Shown here piece by piece: positions 41,930-50,787 of a DNA stretch of 64,000 bases. The stretch lies in NCBI GenBank assembly GCA_017430225.1, contig JAFRNK010000077.1, positions 1-64,000 of the forward strand, in the 5' to 3' direction. Origin of the DNA: Clostridia bacterium (lineage in GTDB: Bacteria > Bacillota > Clostridia > Christensenellales > Aristaeellaceae). The first letter of the stretch is position 1. Each line of letters begins with the position of its first letter. The position numbers and the translations under genes were made by a program. Under the pieces are notes generated by a model. That model was not told where the DNA came from, searched no databases, and saw only the letters and a list, made by a program, of their open reading frames with translations.

Positions 41930-43252
41930 ATGAAGCTTGTCTACAACATTGATCAGAATCCGCCAATCAAAAAGAACCTGCTTTACGCGTTCCAGCAGCT
42001 GCTGGCCATCATGGCCGCGACCCTGCTGGTCCCGATCCTGGTGGACGGCACCGGCACCTATATGAGCCAGCCTGCCGCGCTGTGCGGCGCGGGCTTCGGC
42101 ACGCTGTTCTATCTCTTCATCGCGACCCGCAAGAAGAGCCCCGTCTTCCTGGGCAGCTCCTTCGCGTTCATCAGCCCGCTGGCCAGCGCCGTGGCTTTCG
42201 GCTTCCTGGGCATCTTCCTGGGCGCTCTGTTTGCCGGCCTGGTATACGTCGTCATCGCCCTGATCATCAAGGCGACCGGTTCCGAGTGGGTCAACAAACT
42301 GCTGCCCCCGGTCGTCATCGGCCCCACCGTCGCGCTGATCGGTCTTTCCCTCTGCGGCAGCGCGGTCAACAACCTGAACAACACCGCCGCCGGCAGCTAT
42401 AACCTGATCGCCATCCTGGTAGGCGTGATTGCCTTTATCATCACTGTCTATGCCAGCACCAAGGGCAACAAAGGCATCCGGATGATCCCCTTCATCATCG
42501 GCGTTCTCGGCGCGTACGCGATCGCCCTAGTCTTCACCCTGATCGGCCGCAGCACCGGCAACGAGGCCATGCAGCTGGTCAACCTGGCCGCTTTCGACAA
42601 CATGCAGCTGTTCAAGGTGCCGCGCTTCACCTTCCTGGGCATCTTCGGCGCCTATCCCGAAGCTACCAACAAGATCAGCGGCATCGCTGACGTCATCAGC
42701 CTCTTCGTGCTCTTCGCCCCCGTGGCGTTCGTCACTCTGGCTGAACATATCGCGGACCACAAGAACCTCTCCACCATCATCGAGCATGACCTGATCACCG
42801 ACCCCGGCCTGGACAAGACCCTGATCGGCGACGGCGTCGGCTCCATCATCGGTTCCTTCTTCGGCGGCTGCCCGAATACCACCTACGGCGAGAGCGTCGG
42901 CTGCGTCGCCATCACCGGCAACGCCAGCATCTCCACCATCGCCATCGCGGCTGTCTACTGCATCATCCTGTCCTTCTTCGATCCCTTTGTCTGCTTCGTG
43001 AACTCCATCCCCAGCTGCATCGTGGGCGGCGTTTGCATCGCGCTGTACGGCTTCATCGCGGTCAGCGGCCTCAAGATGCTGCAGCCTGTGGATCTGAATG
43101 ACAACCGCAACCTGTTCGTGGTCGCGGCCATCCTGGTGCCCGGCATCGGCGGCCTGACCCTGAACCTCGGCGCTGTCACCATCAGCGCCATCGCCACCGG
43201 CCTGATCCTCGGCATCATCATCAATGTCATCTTCAACCGCCGGAAGGCCTAA
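41930..43252 (+). CDS. uraA: Uracil permease (NCS2 family)
   Basis: 440 residues with about 14 hydrophobic segments. FQQLLAIMAATLLVPIL at the N-terminus, LPPVVIGPTVALIGLSL, the substrate region APVAFVTLAEHIADH and GGCPNTTYGESVG are NCS2 marks, and the last two resemble UraA/PyrP rather than xanthine carriers. The PyrR attenuator upstream supports uracil as substrate. GGGAGG lies 8 bases before the ATG at 41930; the reading frame upstream runs through the leader and is not used. Confidence 0.92.
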   Translation: MKLVYNIDQNPPIKKNLLYAFQQLLAIMAATLLVPILVDGTGTYMSQPAALCGAGFGTLFYLFIATRKKSPVFLGSSFAFISPLASAVAFGFLGIFLGALFAGLVYVVIALIIKATGSEWVNKLLPPVVIGPTVALIGLSLCGSAVNNLNNTAAGSYNLIAILVGVIAFIITVYASTKGNKGIRMIPFIIGVLGAYAIALVFTLIGRSTGNEAMQLVNLAAFDNMQLFKVPRFTFLGIFGAYPEATNKISGIADVISLFVLFAPVAFVTLAEHIADHKNLSTIIEHDLITDPGLDKTLIGDGVGSIIGSFFGGCPNTTYGESVGCVAITGNASISTIAIAAVYCIILSFFDPFVCFVNSIPSCIVGGVCIALYGFIAVSGLKMLQPVDLNDNRNLFVVAAILVPGIGGLTLNLGAVTISAIATGLILGIIINVIFNRRKA

Positions 43253-43272
43253 GAACCACATAAACAACAAAC

Positions 43273-43308
43273 AAAAGGAACCGCTGAGCAGATCGGCAGT
43301 TCCTTTTT
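43273..43308 (+). terminator. Terminator after uraA
   Basis: AAAAGGAAC (43273-43281) pairs with GTTCCTTTT (43299-43307) around an inner GC segment, ending in a TTTTT run. Confidence 0.75.
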
Positions 43309-43319
43309 CAGTGCAGGCG

Positions 43320-43328
43320 TGGTATACT
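43320..43328 (+). promoter_or_regulatory. Extended -10 promoter for the PfkB kinase gene
   Basis: TGGTATACT fits an extended -10 element; no good -35 box is seen, since the uraA terminator occupies that place. Confidence 0.4.
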
Positions 43329-43400
43329 CTTTTCGTAAGTTACTCTTCATAACAGCCTGCAGCTAATCCTGCTTGCAGAAAACAAAATAACGAGGCAACT

Positions 43401-44345
43401 ATGAAGTATGATCTGATGTGCGTCGGCGTGGCGCTGGTGGATAATATCATCCGGGGATTCGATCCCGAGCCCGTTTCCGCTTCCGGATACCGGGCACAGT
43501 CCGCCAACCTGAGCGCGGGCGGCGAAGCGGTGAATACTGCCGTCGCCGCAGCAAAGCTGGGCCTCAAAACCGGCATTCTCTGCGCGCTGGGAGAGGACCC
43601 GGCAGGAGAAATGGTGCTGAATGTGCTGCGAAAACACGGTGTAGATACCAGGTCCGTGGTCAGAGCAGAAAGCACGCCGGTCACGACAATGTTTGTGCGT
43701 ACGGACGGTTCAAGGCGATCCGTGACCACTCCGGCGCACCGCAGCAACTTCCACCCCGAAAAGGATCCATCCCTGTTCACTGATGCCAGAGCGCTGATCC
43801 TCGGCTCGCTGTTCCGGACGCCTTTCAACGATCCTGAAATCATCCGCGCCGTGCTGGAGAACGCAAAATCAGCAGGACAGCTGGTCATCGCCGACACAAA
43901 GCTGCCGAATGACCGTATGATGACGCTCCCAGATATTGCAGACTCCCTGCCCCACATCGATTACATCACCCCCAATGAGGACGAAGCACGCTGGTTTACC
44001 AGCCAGGACGAACCGGAAGCGATGGCGGACGTTTTTCTCGCATACGGGGTGAGGAACGTCATCGTGAAGCTCGGCGCCAAAGGATGCCTGCTGAAGAACG
44101 AAAAGGAGACGCTCCGCCTTCCGGCGTTTATGACTGACGCAGTAGATTCGACCGGGGCCGGGGACAACTTCGCGGCTGGATTTGCTTCTGAGATCCTCAG
44201 GGGAGCGACCGTCGAAGAAGCCCTGCGTTTCGCAAACGCCTGCGGCGCGATCTGCGCCTCCGCGGTCGGGGCAGGCGCCGGCCTGGTCGATCGGGAACAG
44301 GTGATCAGCTTCATTGAAACGCACTCCCTGCGCGCCGACGAATGA
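43401..44345 (+). CDS. PfkB-family carbohydrate kinase
   Basis: 314 residues. The sugar-side motif GGEAVNTAVAAAKLGLKTG is near the N-terminus, and the C-terminal ATP-site motif DSTGAGDNFAAGF with the catalytic aspartate is intact; LKLGAKGC is also present. The family includes ribokinase, fructokinase and KDG kinase; the substrate is not clear here. GAGG lies 6 bases before the ATG. It stands alone between uraA and the convergent rpsU. Confidence 0.88.
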   Translation: MKYDLMCVGVALVDNIIRGFDPEPVSASGYRAQSANLSAGGEAVNTAVAAAKLGLKTGILCALGEDPAGEMVLNVLRKHGVDTRSVVRAESTPVTTMFVRTDGSRRSVTTPAHRSNFHPEKDPSLFTDARALILGSLFRTPFNDPEIIRAVLENAKSAGQLVIADTKLPNDRMMTLPDIADSLPHIDYITPNEDEARWFTSQDEPEAMADVFLAYGVRNVIVKLGAKGCLLKNEKETLRLPAFMTDAVDSTGAGDNFAAGFASEILRGATVEEALRFANACGAICASAVGAGAGLVDREQVISFIETHSLRADE

Positions 44346-44349
44346 GCAT

Positions 44350-44377
44350 AAAAAACCCGCCTCACTTTGGAGGCGGG
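44350..44377 (-). terminator. Terminator of rpsU
   Basis: CCCGCCTC (44356-44363) and GAGGCGGG (44370-44377) form an 8-bp stem; on the minus strand TTTTTT (complement of 44350-44355) follows directly. Confidence 0.8.
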
Positions 44378-44391
44378 AAAGGATCACCTTA

Positions 44392-44559
44392 TTAATACTT
44401 ACGCTTGCGGGCCGCTTCAGCCTTCTTCTTGCGCTTGACGCTGGGCTTCTCGTAATGCTCACGCTTACGGACTTCGGCCAGCACGCCCGAGCTCTGCCGC
44501 TTAAAGCGCTTCAGCGCGCTTTCCAGAGACTCGTTCTCCTTGATCCGGATCTCAGACAC
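44392..44559 (-). CDS. rpsU: Small ribosomal subunit protein bS21
   Basis: 55 residues: [19 protein letters not shown] at the start, then [16 protein letters not shown] and a basic tail. This is bS21, which helps 30S subunits engage mRNA. The start is a GTG at 44559, 7 bases after GGGAGG; the longer frame from 44595 begins upstream of this site. Its own consensus promoter and terminator show that it is a single-gene unit. Confidence 0.93.
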   Translation of the reverse strand: MSEIRIKENESLESALKRFKRQSSGVLAEVRKREHYEKPSVKRKKKAEAARKRKY

Positions 44560-44631
44560 CTTGTTTCCCTCCCTTCGCCACTCTCGCCTGGACATCGCTG
44601 TTTTCCACAGCGGATTGGCGACCGTAGGTGT

Positions 44632-44660
44632 ATTATAGCGCGTTCAGGTCTGCCCGTCAA
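44632..44660 (-). promoter_or_regulatory. rpsU promoter
   Basis: On the minus strand TTGACG (complement at 44655-44660) and TATAAT (complement at 44632-44637) with a 17-base spacer, one base off consensus. Confidence 0.85.
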
Positions 44661-44722
44661 CTCTTTTTTGGATTTGTAACATTCTGCTGACGGAAGAGCA
44701 AATATCGTTTTTTATTCCGCGC

Positions 44723-46036
44723 TCAGTTCCAGTCGATATCATTATATTGGTTGATATCGGGATCCATATACCATTTGTCTGTCTCCACAATGCTCCAGTT
44801 GAGCTTTTCGGGATATCCGCACGCTTTCTTCAGATTCGCGACAGCCTGTTTTATACCATTCGTGTGTTTTTCCACTCTCACAGTTATTTTCTTATCCAGT
44901 TTGTCATCCAAATCCGAAAGCGATACAATCAATTTCTCACGTTCTTCAACCGCCTTATCAAGCGCATCCCCGGAAAACCCGGCGTTCTGCGCCCAGTCGA
45001 TTACTCGTGTGCCGACACGGATCGCTTTGACAGCGGTAAAGCCATATTTGTGGAGATAATTGAGATACCCGCGTGAGTTCTGTTGCTGCCTGGGGACTTC
45101 GACGCCGTATACCTCACGGATGACCTCCTGGCGCTTCTTCTGATCAAAGAAGTTGGCGTTGAAATGCTTCATCGCCATGCCAAGATCGCCGTCCAGTACG
45201 TAATCGCTGATGTTGCCGGTAGCCACCTGATCCGTCCGCGACAGCAGATTCCGTATATCCTCCTCGCTCAAATCGGAGAAGAAATACCGGTCGTAATTCT
45301 CGACGAGGACGTCCAGAATGTCAAAAACGAGATTCGTATTGTCGCAGATTTTTTTGTAAAGCGTGTTCAACACCGTGCGCTGACGGCTGGTGCGGCCAAT
45401 ATCGTTGTTGTTCTTGGTCGCGTTCCTGCGCGCACGGGAATAATCCATGATCCCCACACCGTCCAGATGCTGAAACCCTTTCTGATACGGAGTGCCGCTG
45501 TGCCCACCGTAGGTCATTTCGACATCGATGTCCAGGCCGCCGATCCTGTCGCCGATTTCTTCCACCAGATGAGGCGTGATGACCAGATAATGGTCCGGAC
45601 GTATTCCGCCCAACAGCCAGGCTACCGTGTTCTGCACCGATTCGATTCCTTCACTGAAAGTAGGCGCACAGTTGATCGCCGCATTCAGCTTGTATACGCC
45701 GTGTACGCCCGGCACATAAGTCAGCGTGTCCCTGGGAATAGAAATCAAATTGACTTTGCCGGCTGTCATATCGAATGCAGCCATGATCACCGAGTCAGTA
45801 TGGCAATTCTTGATATCCTCTTTTCCCCGGCCGGATGTCAGAATACCATAATCAACACCGACCATCAGGACGTTGATAAACTCATGCTTCGTCACCGGCT
45901 CTTCGGGAAGCGTCGGAGGATTCAGAATATAGGCATTACACTCATTGTACACGCCGGTTTCATCCGCCAGCACAGCAGCAGAAAGAACGGCCAGCATCAA
46001 CGCAAGACCCAAACCCAGTATTCTTTTCAGCATCAT
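44723..46036 (-). CDS. LytR-CpsA-Psr (LCP) family protein, copy 1
   Basis: 437 residues. After a signal peptide or anchor (1-24) the LCP domain contains CHTDSVIMAAFDMTAGKV, SIPRDTLTYVPG, YKLNAAINC and MDYSRARRNATKNNNDIGR. LCP enzymes attach teichoic acids or capsule chains to peptidoglycan. After the LCP domain a helical C-terminal part of about 190 residues ends in YMDPDINQYNDIDWN. It is 12 bases downstream of its paralogue and made from the same mRNA. Start at 46036 or the adjacent ATG at 46033; GGGAG precedes both. Confidence 0.87.
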   Translation of the reverse strand: MMLKRILGLGLALMLAVLSAAVLADETGVYNECNAYILNPPTLPEEPVTKHEFINVLMVGVDYGILTSGRGKEDIKNCHTDSVIMAAFDMTAGKVNLISIPRDTLTYVPGVHGVYKLNAAINCAPTFSEGIESVQNTVAWLLGGIRPDHYLVITPHLVEEIGDRIGGLDIDVEMTYGGHSGTPYQKGFQHLDGVGIMDYSRARRNATKNNNDIGRTSRQRTVLNTLYKKICDNTNLVFDILDVLVENYDRYFFSDLSEEDIRNLLSRTDQVATGNISDYVLDGDLGMAMKHFNANFFDQKKRQEVIREVYGVEVPRQQQNSRGYLNYLHKYGFTAVKAIRVGTRVIDWAQNAGFSGDALDKAVEEREKLIVSLSDLDDKLDKKITVRVEKHTNGIKQAVANLKKACGYPEKLNWSIVETDKWYMDPDINQYNDIDWN

Positions 46037-46048
46037 GATACTCCCTTT

Positions 46049-47362
46049 TTAATTCCAATCAATATTGCTATATTGGTTGATGTCGGGATCCATATACCAT
46101 TTATCCGTTTCTACAATAGCCCAGCTCAGCTTTTCCGGATAACTGCAGGCATCCCTCAGGTCAGCAATCGCCTTTTTCAGGATTCCCGTATATTTTTCCA
46201 CTTTTATGGTCGCGTCGCGGTCCAGCTTGTCATCCACCGTGGAAAATACTTCAATCAGATTCTTTCTGGATTCAACAGCATGGTTCAGGGCATCTCCCGA
46301 AAAGCTTGCTTTCTGCGCCCAGTCAATGATCCTGCTGCCGACACGGATCGCCTTGACCGCATCAAAGCCGTTTTTGAACAGATAATTGAGATATCCCCGG
46401 GAATTGAGCCGTTGTACCGGAATGTCGACCCCGTACACTTCGCGGATGATTTCCTGGCGCTTTTGCTGATCAAAGAAGCTGGAATTGAAATACATCATCG
46501 CCATGGTCAGCTCACCGCTCATTTCATAGCCGTTCAAACTGCCGCTCACTACTTCCTCCGCGATCGGCAGCATCTCCATGAGATCAGCCACGCTCATATC
46601 CGAAAAAAAGTAACTGTCGAAATTCTCCACAACGACATCGAGAATGTCATATACGAGATCCGTATTGCCTTTAACCTTTTCAAAAATCTTATTCAGAACA
46701 ATGCGCTGGCGGTTGGTTCTGGCATAGTCGTTGTTATCTTTCGTGGCATTGCGGCGGGCACGCGCGTAGTCCATGATGCCCGCGCCGTCCAGATGCTGGA
46801 AACCTTTTTCATATGTTCTGCCGCTGTGACCCAAATAACTCATATCCACGTCCATATCCATGCCGCCGATCGCATCACCGATCTGTTCGACCAAATGAGG
46901 CGCGATCACTACATAGTGATCCGGTCGAATGCCGCCCAGCAGCCAACTAACTGTATTCTGAGCAGTTTGGATGCCCTCTTCAAACGTCGGCGCACAGTTG
47001 ATCGCCGCGTTCAGTTTATATACGCCGTATGCACCCGGAACATACGTGAGAGTATCTCTGGGAATAGATATCATATTGACCTTGTTGTCCGTCAGATCAA
47101 TCGCGATCATCATGACGGAGTCTGTATGGCAATTCTTGATATCTTCTTTGCCCAATCCGGAAGTCAGTACAGCATAGTCGACACCCAACATCAGGATATT
47201 GATGAACTCGTGCTCAAACTCCGGCTCTTCTGGGGGTGTCGGCGGGTTCAGGATATAAGCGGTATTTTCGTCATATAATCCTTTTTCGTTTTCAGCCGCA
47301 ATCGCACTTATTGCCGGCATCATGAGCATCAGAGCCAGCAGAAGGCTCACAATCCTCTGCAT
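46049..47362 (-). CDS. LytR-CpsA-Psr (LCP) family protein, copy 2
   Basis: 437 residues, the same length as copy 1 and clearly a tandem duplicate (shared NAYILNPPT/TAYILNPPT start, SIPRDTLTYVPGA, RNATKDNNDYARTNR and YMDPDINQYSNIDWN end). All LCP catalytic arginines and aspartates seen in copy 1 are kept. First gene of the pair behind a good promoter; AAAGGA lies before the ATG. Both are somewhat less GC-rich than the aldarate region. Confidence 0.87.
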   Translation of the reverse strand: MQRIVSLLLALMLMMPAISAIAAENEKGLYDENTAYILNPPTPPEEPEFEHEFINILMLGVDYAVLTSGLGKEDIKNCHTDSVMMIAIDLTDNKVNMISIPRDTLTYVPGAYGVYKLNAAINCAPTFEEGIQTAQNTVSWLLGGIRPDHYVVIAPHLVEQIGDAIGGMDMDVDMSYLGHSGRTYEKGFQHLDGAGIMDYARARRNATKDNNDYARTNRQRIVLNKIFEKVKGNTDLVYDILDVVVENFDSYFFSDMSVADLMEMLPIAEEVVSGSLNGYEMSGELTMAMMYFNSSFFDQQKRQEIIREVYGVDIPVQRLNSRGYLNYLFKNGFDAVKAIRVGSRIIDWAQKASFSGDALNHAVESRKNLIEVFSTVDDKLDRDATIKVEKYTGILKKAIADLRDACSYPEKLSWAIVETDKWYMDPDINQYSNIDWN

Positions 47363-47392
47363 GTATAATCATTCCTTTCACAATTCATCCTA

Positions 47393-47422
47393 GTGCATCT
47401 GATCATTCTCAATCAGAGGCAC
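47393..47422 (-). promoter_or_regulatory. Hairpin in the LCP leader
   Basis: GTGCATCTGAT (47393-47403) and ATCAGAGGCAC (47412-47422) form an 11-bp stem with one mismatch and an 8-base loop. It starts right after the -10 box of the LCP promoter, so it lies at the 5' end of the mRNA or acts as an operator. Confidence 0.55.
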
Positions 47423-47425
47423 TTT

Positions 47426-47454
47426 ATTCTACCATTTGATACAGTGCATGTCAA
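47426..47454 (-). promoter_or_regulatory. Promoter of the LCP gene pair
   Basis: On the minus strand TTGACA (complement at 47449-47454) and TAGAAT (complement at 47426-47431), 17-base spacer. Confidence 0.75.
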
Positions 47455-47581
47455 TCCGGCGCCTGCATGTAGATCGGGCTGTTTCTATTGCATAATCGAG
47501 ATATAATGCTCATGCGCATAATTCTCAGCACTACTGCCATGCAGGTGGTTCATAGTCACTGATGATCTTTTCAACCGCATT

Positions 47582-47609
47582 GCCAGCAACGAAAAATCAC
47601 GTTGCTCGC
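47582..47609 (-). terminator. Weak hairpin after the LRR gene
   Basis: GCCAGCAACG and CGTTGCTCGC form a 10-bp stem with one mismatch just after the stop of the LRR gene. No T run follows. The rest of the gap (47455-47581) holds nothing that I can name. Confidence 0.35.
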
Positions 47610-47616
47610 AAACCGT

Positions 47617-49047
47617 TCAGTGCACAACATATTCTATCCCTTTCTGCTTTGCATATGTCTCGGCATACAAACCGGCAGGGCAATAGAAAAACACCGTTGA
47701 TCCCTCGAAAGCATCATCGGCGATAAACCGAACGCTGTTTCCGATATGGATGACGGAAACCGACCCAAGCAGGGAAAACGCTCTGCTTCCAATGCTTTCG
47801 ACATTCCCGGGTACAATATACGTCTGCGCGGACGTTCCGGCCAGCGTCTCTTCACTGATCTCAGTGGTCATGGACGGAAGGCTGATCGTTTTTTCCGACG
47901 GCGTATCCAACAGCAGAAACGGTATGCCGCCGCCCCGGCAATACTGCTCCGCAGCGGAATCACCGAAGCACAAAACAAGGGTCTGTTTTCCGAAAGCGTT
48001 GTAGGCAAAAATCTTGACACTTTCAGGAACGACCGCGTACGCCAGATTGACGCAATTCCCAAACGCACTTTGCGCAATAAGATTGATCCCATCCGGAATA
48101 GTGATGTGAGTCAATTCATCACAGTTGTTGAATAAAAAGTCACCTATTACAGTAACCTGAGGCGGGATCCGCAGCATGAGATCGTCCGTCAAACGCCGGT
48201 ATGCCACCAGCTCGTCGATCCCATCGTTGCTATAACGCCGGTATAGAAGCAAATAATCCGGATAATCAGGATCGATAAAACAGTTATCGTTCCCCTTGGA
48301 TTGTTCAGCCGTCTTTGTGCCCAACCGTACGTATGCCCTGTCCCTATCGTCAAGTTCCATATGGATCTGCGTTTCTATGTTATCCGGAAACCAGACTGTT
48401 TTATGCTCGTTCAGCTTGTTATTGTAGATAAATGCCCCGTCCCCGATAGCAGTCACCCCGGCACCGATACGGATAAAAACTAGCGATTCACAGCCAAAGA
48501 AGGTGTTGTCTTTGATCTCTTTCACTTGATCAGGGATTTCAATAGAGGTAAGGCTCACACACCAATAAAACGCTCCCGCGCCGATTTCCGTGAGTGTGGA
48601 AGGCAAAACGACATGATCAAGTTTTTCGCAGTCGATAAACGCTTCTTCCCCGATCGAAAGAAGGCCTTCCGGAAGATTGATATGTTCCAGCCCTTTTGCC
48701 TGTTCAAAACCATGAAGGTGGATCTCCGTGATCGTGGAAGGCAGCTGCACGTCTGTCATGTACCATAAGCCTTTGAAGGCGTAAGTCCCGACCGTCGTTA
48801 CTCCTTCCTCGATCACAAGCTGTTTAACATTGTCGCGAATGAAATATTTGTACCACGGCGCTGTAGAGATCTGGAAGTCAGTCATGGGGCCTGTGCCGCT
48901 GATCGTCAGGACACCATCGTCATTCAGTGCCCATTGGACATTCGGGCCGCAAGTGCCGCTGTCCGTATATGCCAGAGCAGGATGTACGCTGTAACCGACA
49001 GCAAAAACAAGAACCACAAGAAACAACCCAAGTAAATATCTGCGCAT
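47617..49047 (-). CDS. Secreted BspA-like leucine-rich repeat protein
   Basis: 476 residues. Signal peptide (about 1-26) then LRR_5-type repeats of about 23 residues, such as LPSTLTEIGAGAFYWCVSLTSI and LPEGLLSIGEEAFIDCEKL, in two blocks separated by a less regular stretch (about 215-285). Such proteins bind host or microbial surfaces. The start at 49047 fits the signal peptide; an in-frame ATG at 49077 would add 10 residues. It follows the PDZ gene by 31 bases and is probably co-transcribed. Confidence 0.85.
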   Translation of the reverse strand: MRRYLLGLFLVVLVFAVGYSVHPALAYTDSGTCGPNVQWALNDDGVLTISGTGPMTDFQISTAPWYKYFIRDNVKQLVIEEGVTTVGTYAFKGLWYMTDVQLPSTITEIHLHGFEQAKGLEHINLPEGLLSIGEEAFIDCEKLDHVVLPSTLTEIGAGAFYWCVSLTSIEIPDQVKEIKDNTFFGCESLVFIRIGAGVTAIGDGAFIYNNKLNEHKTVWFPDNIETQIHMELDDRDRAYVRLGTKTAEQSKGNDNCFIDPDYPDYLLLYRRYSNDGIDELVAYRRLTDDLMLRIPPQVTVIGDFLFNNCDELTHITIPDGINLIAQSAFGNCVNLAYAVVPESVKIFAYNAFGKQTLVLCFGDSAAEQYCRGGGIPFLLLDTPSEKTISLPSMTTEISEETLAGTSAQTYIVPGNVESIGSRAFSLLGSVSVIHIGNSVRFIADDAFEGSTVFFYCPAGLYAETYAKQKGIEYVVH

Positions 49048-49078
49048 GATACAATTTCTCCAAGTAATAATCTTCATT

Positions 49079-50488
49079 TCACGCCGCCGCGGCCCCGCCA
49101 GGCGCGACCATCTTCGTCTGGTACAAAACGCCGTTGCGCAGGAAGAGCACGGTCACGCTCTGCCCGGCGGACAGGCGGGACATGGCGCGGTCGATCGAAG
49201 CGGCGCCGAAGATCCGCACGTCCTCGACGGCCAGCAGGATATCGCCCGACTTCAGCCCGGCCTCGTCCAGCATGGAGCCGGGCTCCATCTTCTGGATCAG
49301 ATAGCCCTCGCGCACGCCGTATGCGGCGGCAATTTCCGCGTCCACGTAAATGCCGTCGATGCCGCTCTTCCATTTTTCGGCGAGCTGTTTTTCACCGTCC
49401 GAGAGCGGCGTCACGATCAGCGGCTGATAGCCCTGCTCGACGCCCTTCCCGAAGCCGTACCAGTGCCGCTGGTCCGCGGGGATCACCACCGTGTCGCCTC
49501 CGTCGATATGGTAGGCGGTCACGGCGACCATCACGCCCGCGAAATAGTAACTGCCGAGATTGAAGCCGTACTGGAAGGTCTCGTTTTTCTTGATCGTATA
49601 GCGTTCTTCGGCCAGGTTGTCGAGGATGGTCAGTTCGTCCGTCAGCGTCACGTCGCTGGCCATGCTGCTGAACAGGAAGCGCTCCCCGTAGGTATTGTAC
49701 AGGCGCAGCGCGATGTTGAAAGCATCGATCTTCTGGCCCGTCGTGTTTTTCATCGTGAACTGGATGCTCCCGCCGCCCTTGTTGGAAGCCTTCACTGACC
49801 CTTTCGAGATGGTCATCGGATCCTGCGGCGGCACCGCCTTCCCCTTCTTGTTCAGCGCGTTTTCTGAGAAGAGCGCTGCCTGCAATTCCGGTGTGCAGGC
49901 GCCGTCCTGCGTCAGGCCGTTGACTTTCTGGAACTGCCTGATGGCGCTCTGATGCGACTTCGTCAGTTTCTTGGCGTTCTTCGCGTCCAGATAGCCCAGT
50001 TCGAACAGCCGCTCGCTGATCGCCAGAACATCCTCCCCGCTGTCGCCCACGTCCAGGCTCCGGTACTTCAGTCCCGGCGATCCGCCGGGCAGCGCAGCCG
50101 GGTCCACCGTGCCGGTGGCTTTCAGTACCGGAAAATCGCTTTCCCGTTCGACAGGCTGCACCCCGCTGGGCGCGGCGGCCGCCGTCTGCGGAGGCGCGGT
50201 GATCGCCTTCTTCGCGATTACGAGATCCACGTCGTCCGCCTTGACCCAGCCTTCTTTATTGTTCGCCAGGAAGGTCACCCGGTACCAGCCCAGGCCGTCC
50301 GTCAGTTTTTCCTCTTCGATCCGGACCTGGCTGCCCAGCGCGGCGTTCCCGTCCACGATTGCCTTCTCGGATGCGTCCATATATACCTTCGTATCCGCGT
50401 TGATATAGCCGATCTGCACGTCTGCGGCATAGGCGGCCAGCGTATTGAGCAGCAGAATCAATACCAGCAGTAAAGCACAGCGTTTCAT
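49079..50488 (-). CDS. Exported SH3 / peptidoglycan-binding / PDZ protein
   Basis: 469 residues. Signal peptide (1-22); SH3-like domain (about 25-90) with GWYRVTFLANNKEGWVKADD; a PG_binding_1 domain (about 145-205) with LDVGDSGEDVLAISERLFELGYLD; a central beta domain (about 220-340); and a C-terminal PDZ domain (about 365-465) with GYLIQKMEPGSMLDEAGLKSG. No protease domain is present, so it may be a wall-bound scaffold. GGAGG is 8 bases before the ATG at 50488. No convincing promoter was found upstream. Confidence 0.85.
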   Translation of the reverse strand: MKRCALLLVLILLLNTLAAYAADVQIGYINADTKVYMDASEKAIVDGNAALGSQVRIEEEKLTDGLGWYRVTFLANNKEGWVKADDVDLVIAKKAITAPPQTAAAAPSGVQPVERESDFPVLKATGTVDPAALPGGSPGLKYRSLDVGDSGEDVLAISERLFELGYLDAKNAKKLTKSHQSAIRQFQKVNGLTQDGACTPELQAALFSENALNKKGKAVPPQDPMTISKGSVKASNKGGGSIQFTMKNTTGQKIDAFNIALRLYNTYGERFLFSSMASDVTLTDELTILDNLAEERYTIKKNETFQYGFNLGSYYFAGVMVAVTAYHIDGGDTVVIPADQRHWYGFGKGVEQGYQPLIVTPLSDGEKQLAEKWKSGIDGIYVDAEIAAAYGVREGYLIQKMEPGSMLDEAGLKSGDILLAVEDVRIFGAASIDRAMSRLSAGQSVTVLFLRNGVLYQTKMVAPGGAAAA

Positions 50489-50635
50489 ATGATGATCCTC
50501 CACGTTATCAGCCGCGCGACACGGCACTATACAATGGTATTACGTCACTTTCCTCCAGTTTCCTGCATTTTAGTCGGATTTTTACAATTCGTCCGGTGAG
50601 CCGCGGGATGCAAACCGGCTGGTAAAGAAATCCCG

Positions 50636-50682
50636 GGGAAAGAATGCCGCATAGGTTTTTTGCCGTCACCGCATTCCTTCCC
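50636..50682. other. Hairpin in the gap before the ECF sigma gene
   Basis: GGGAAAGAATGC (50636-50647) pairs with GCATTCCTTCCC (50671-50682) with one mismatch. It lies between two divergent genes upstream of the sigma promoter; role unknown. Confidence 0.4.
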
Positions 50683-50732
50683 TATATATATAAGTGCGTG
50701 AAAACGCCGGATTATACTCGATTTTTAGGGTA

Positions 50733-50760
50733 TTGACAAAATATTTTTCCTCTGTAGAAT
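50733..50760 (+). promoter_or_regulatory. Promoter of the ECF sigma gene
   Basis: TTGACA (50733-50738) and TAGAAT (50755-50760) with a 16-base spacer, 27 bases before the start codon. Confidence 0.65.
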
Positions 50761-50787
50761 GATACATAAATGGGAGGTGAGCAGCGC

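Noticed and set aside
45083..47278. Plus-strand 731-codon frame
   Set aside because: Antisense of the two LCP paralogues; the apparent internal repeats only mirror their duplication.
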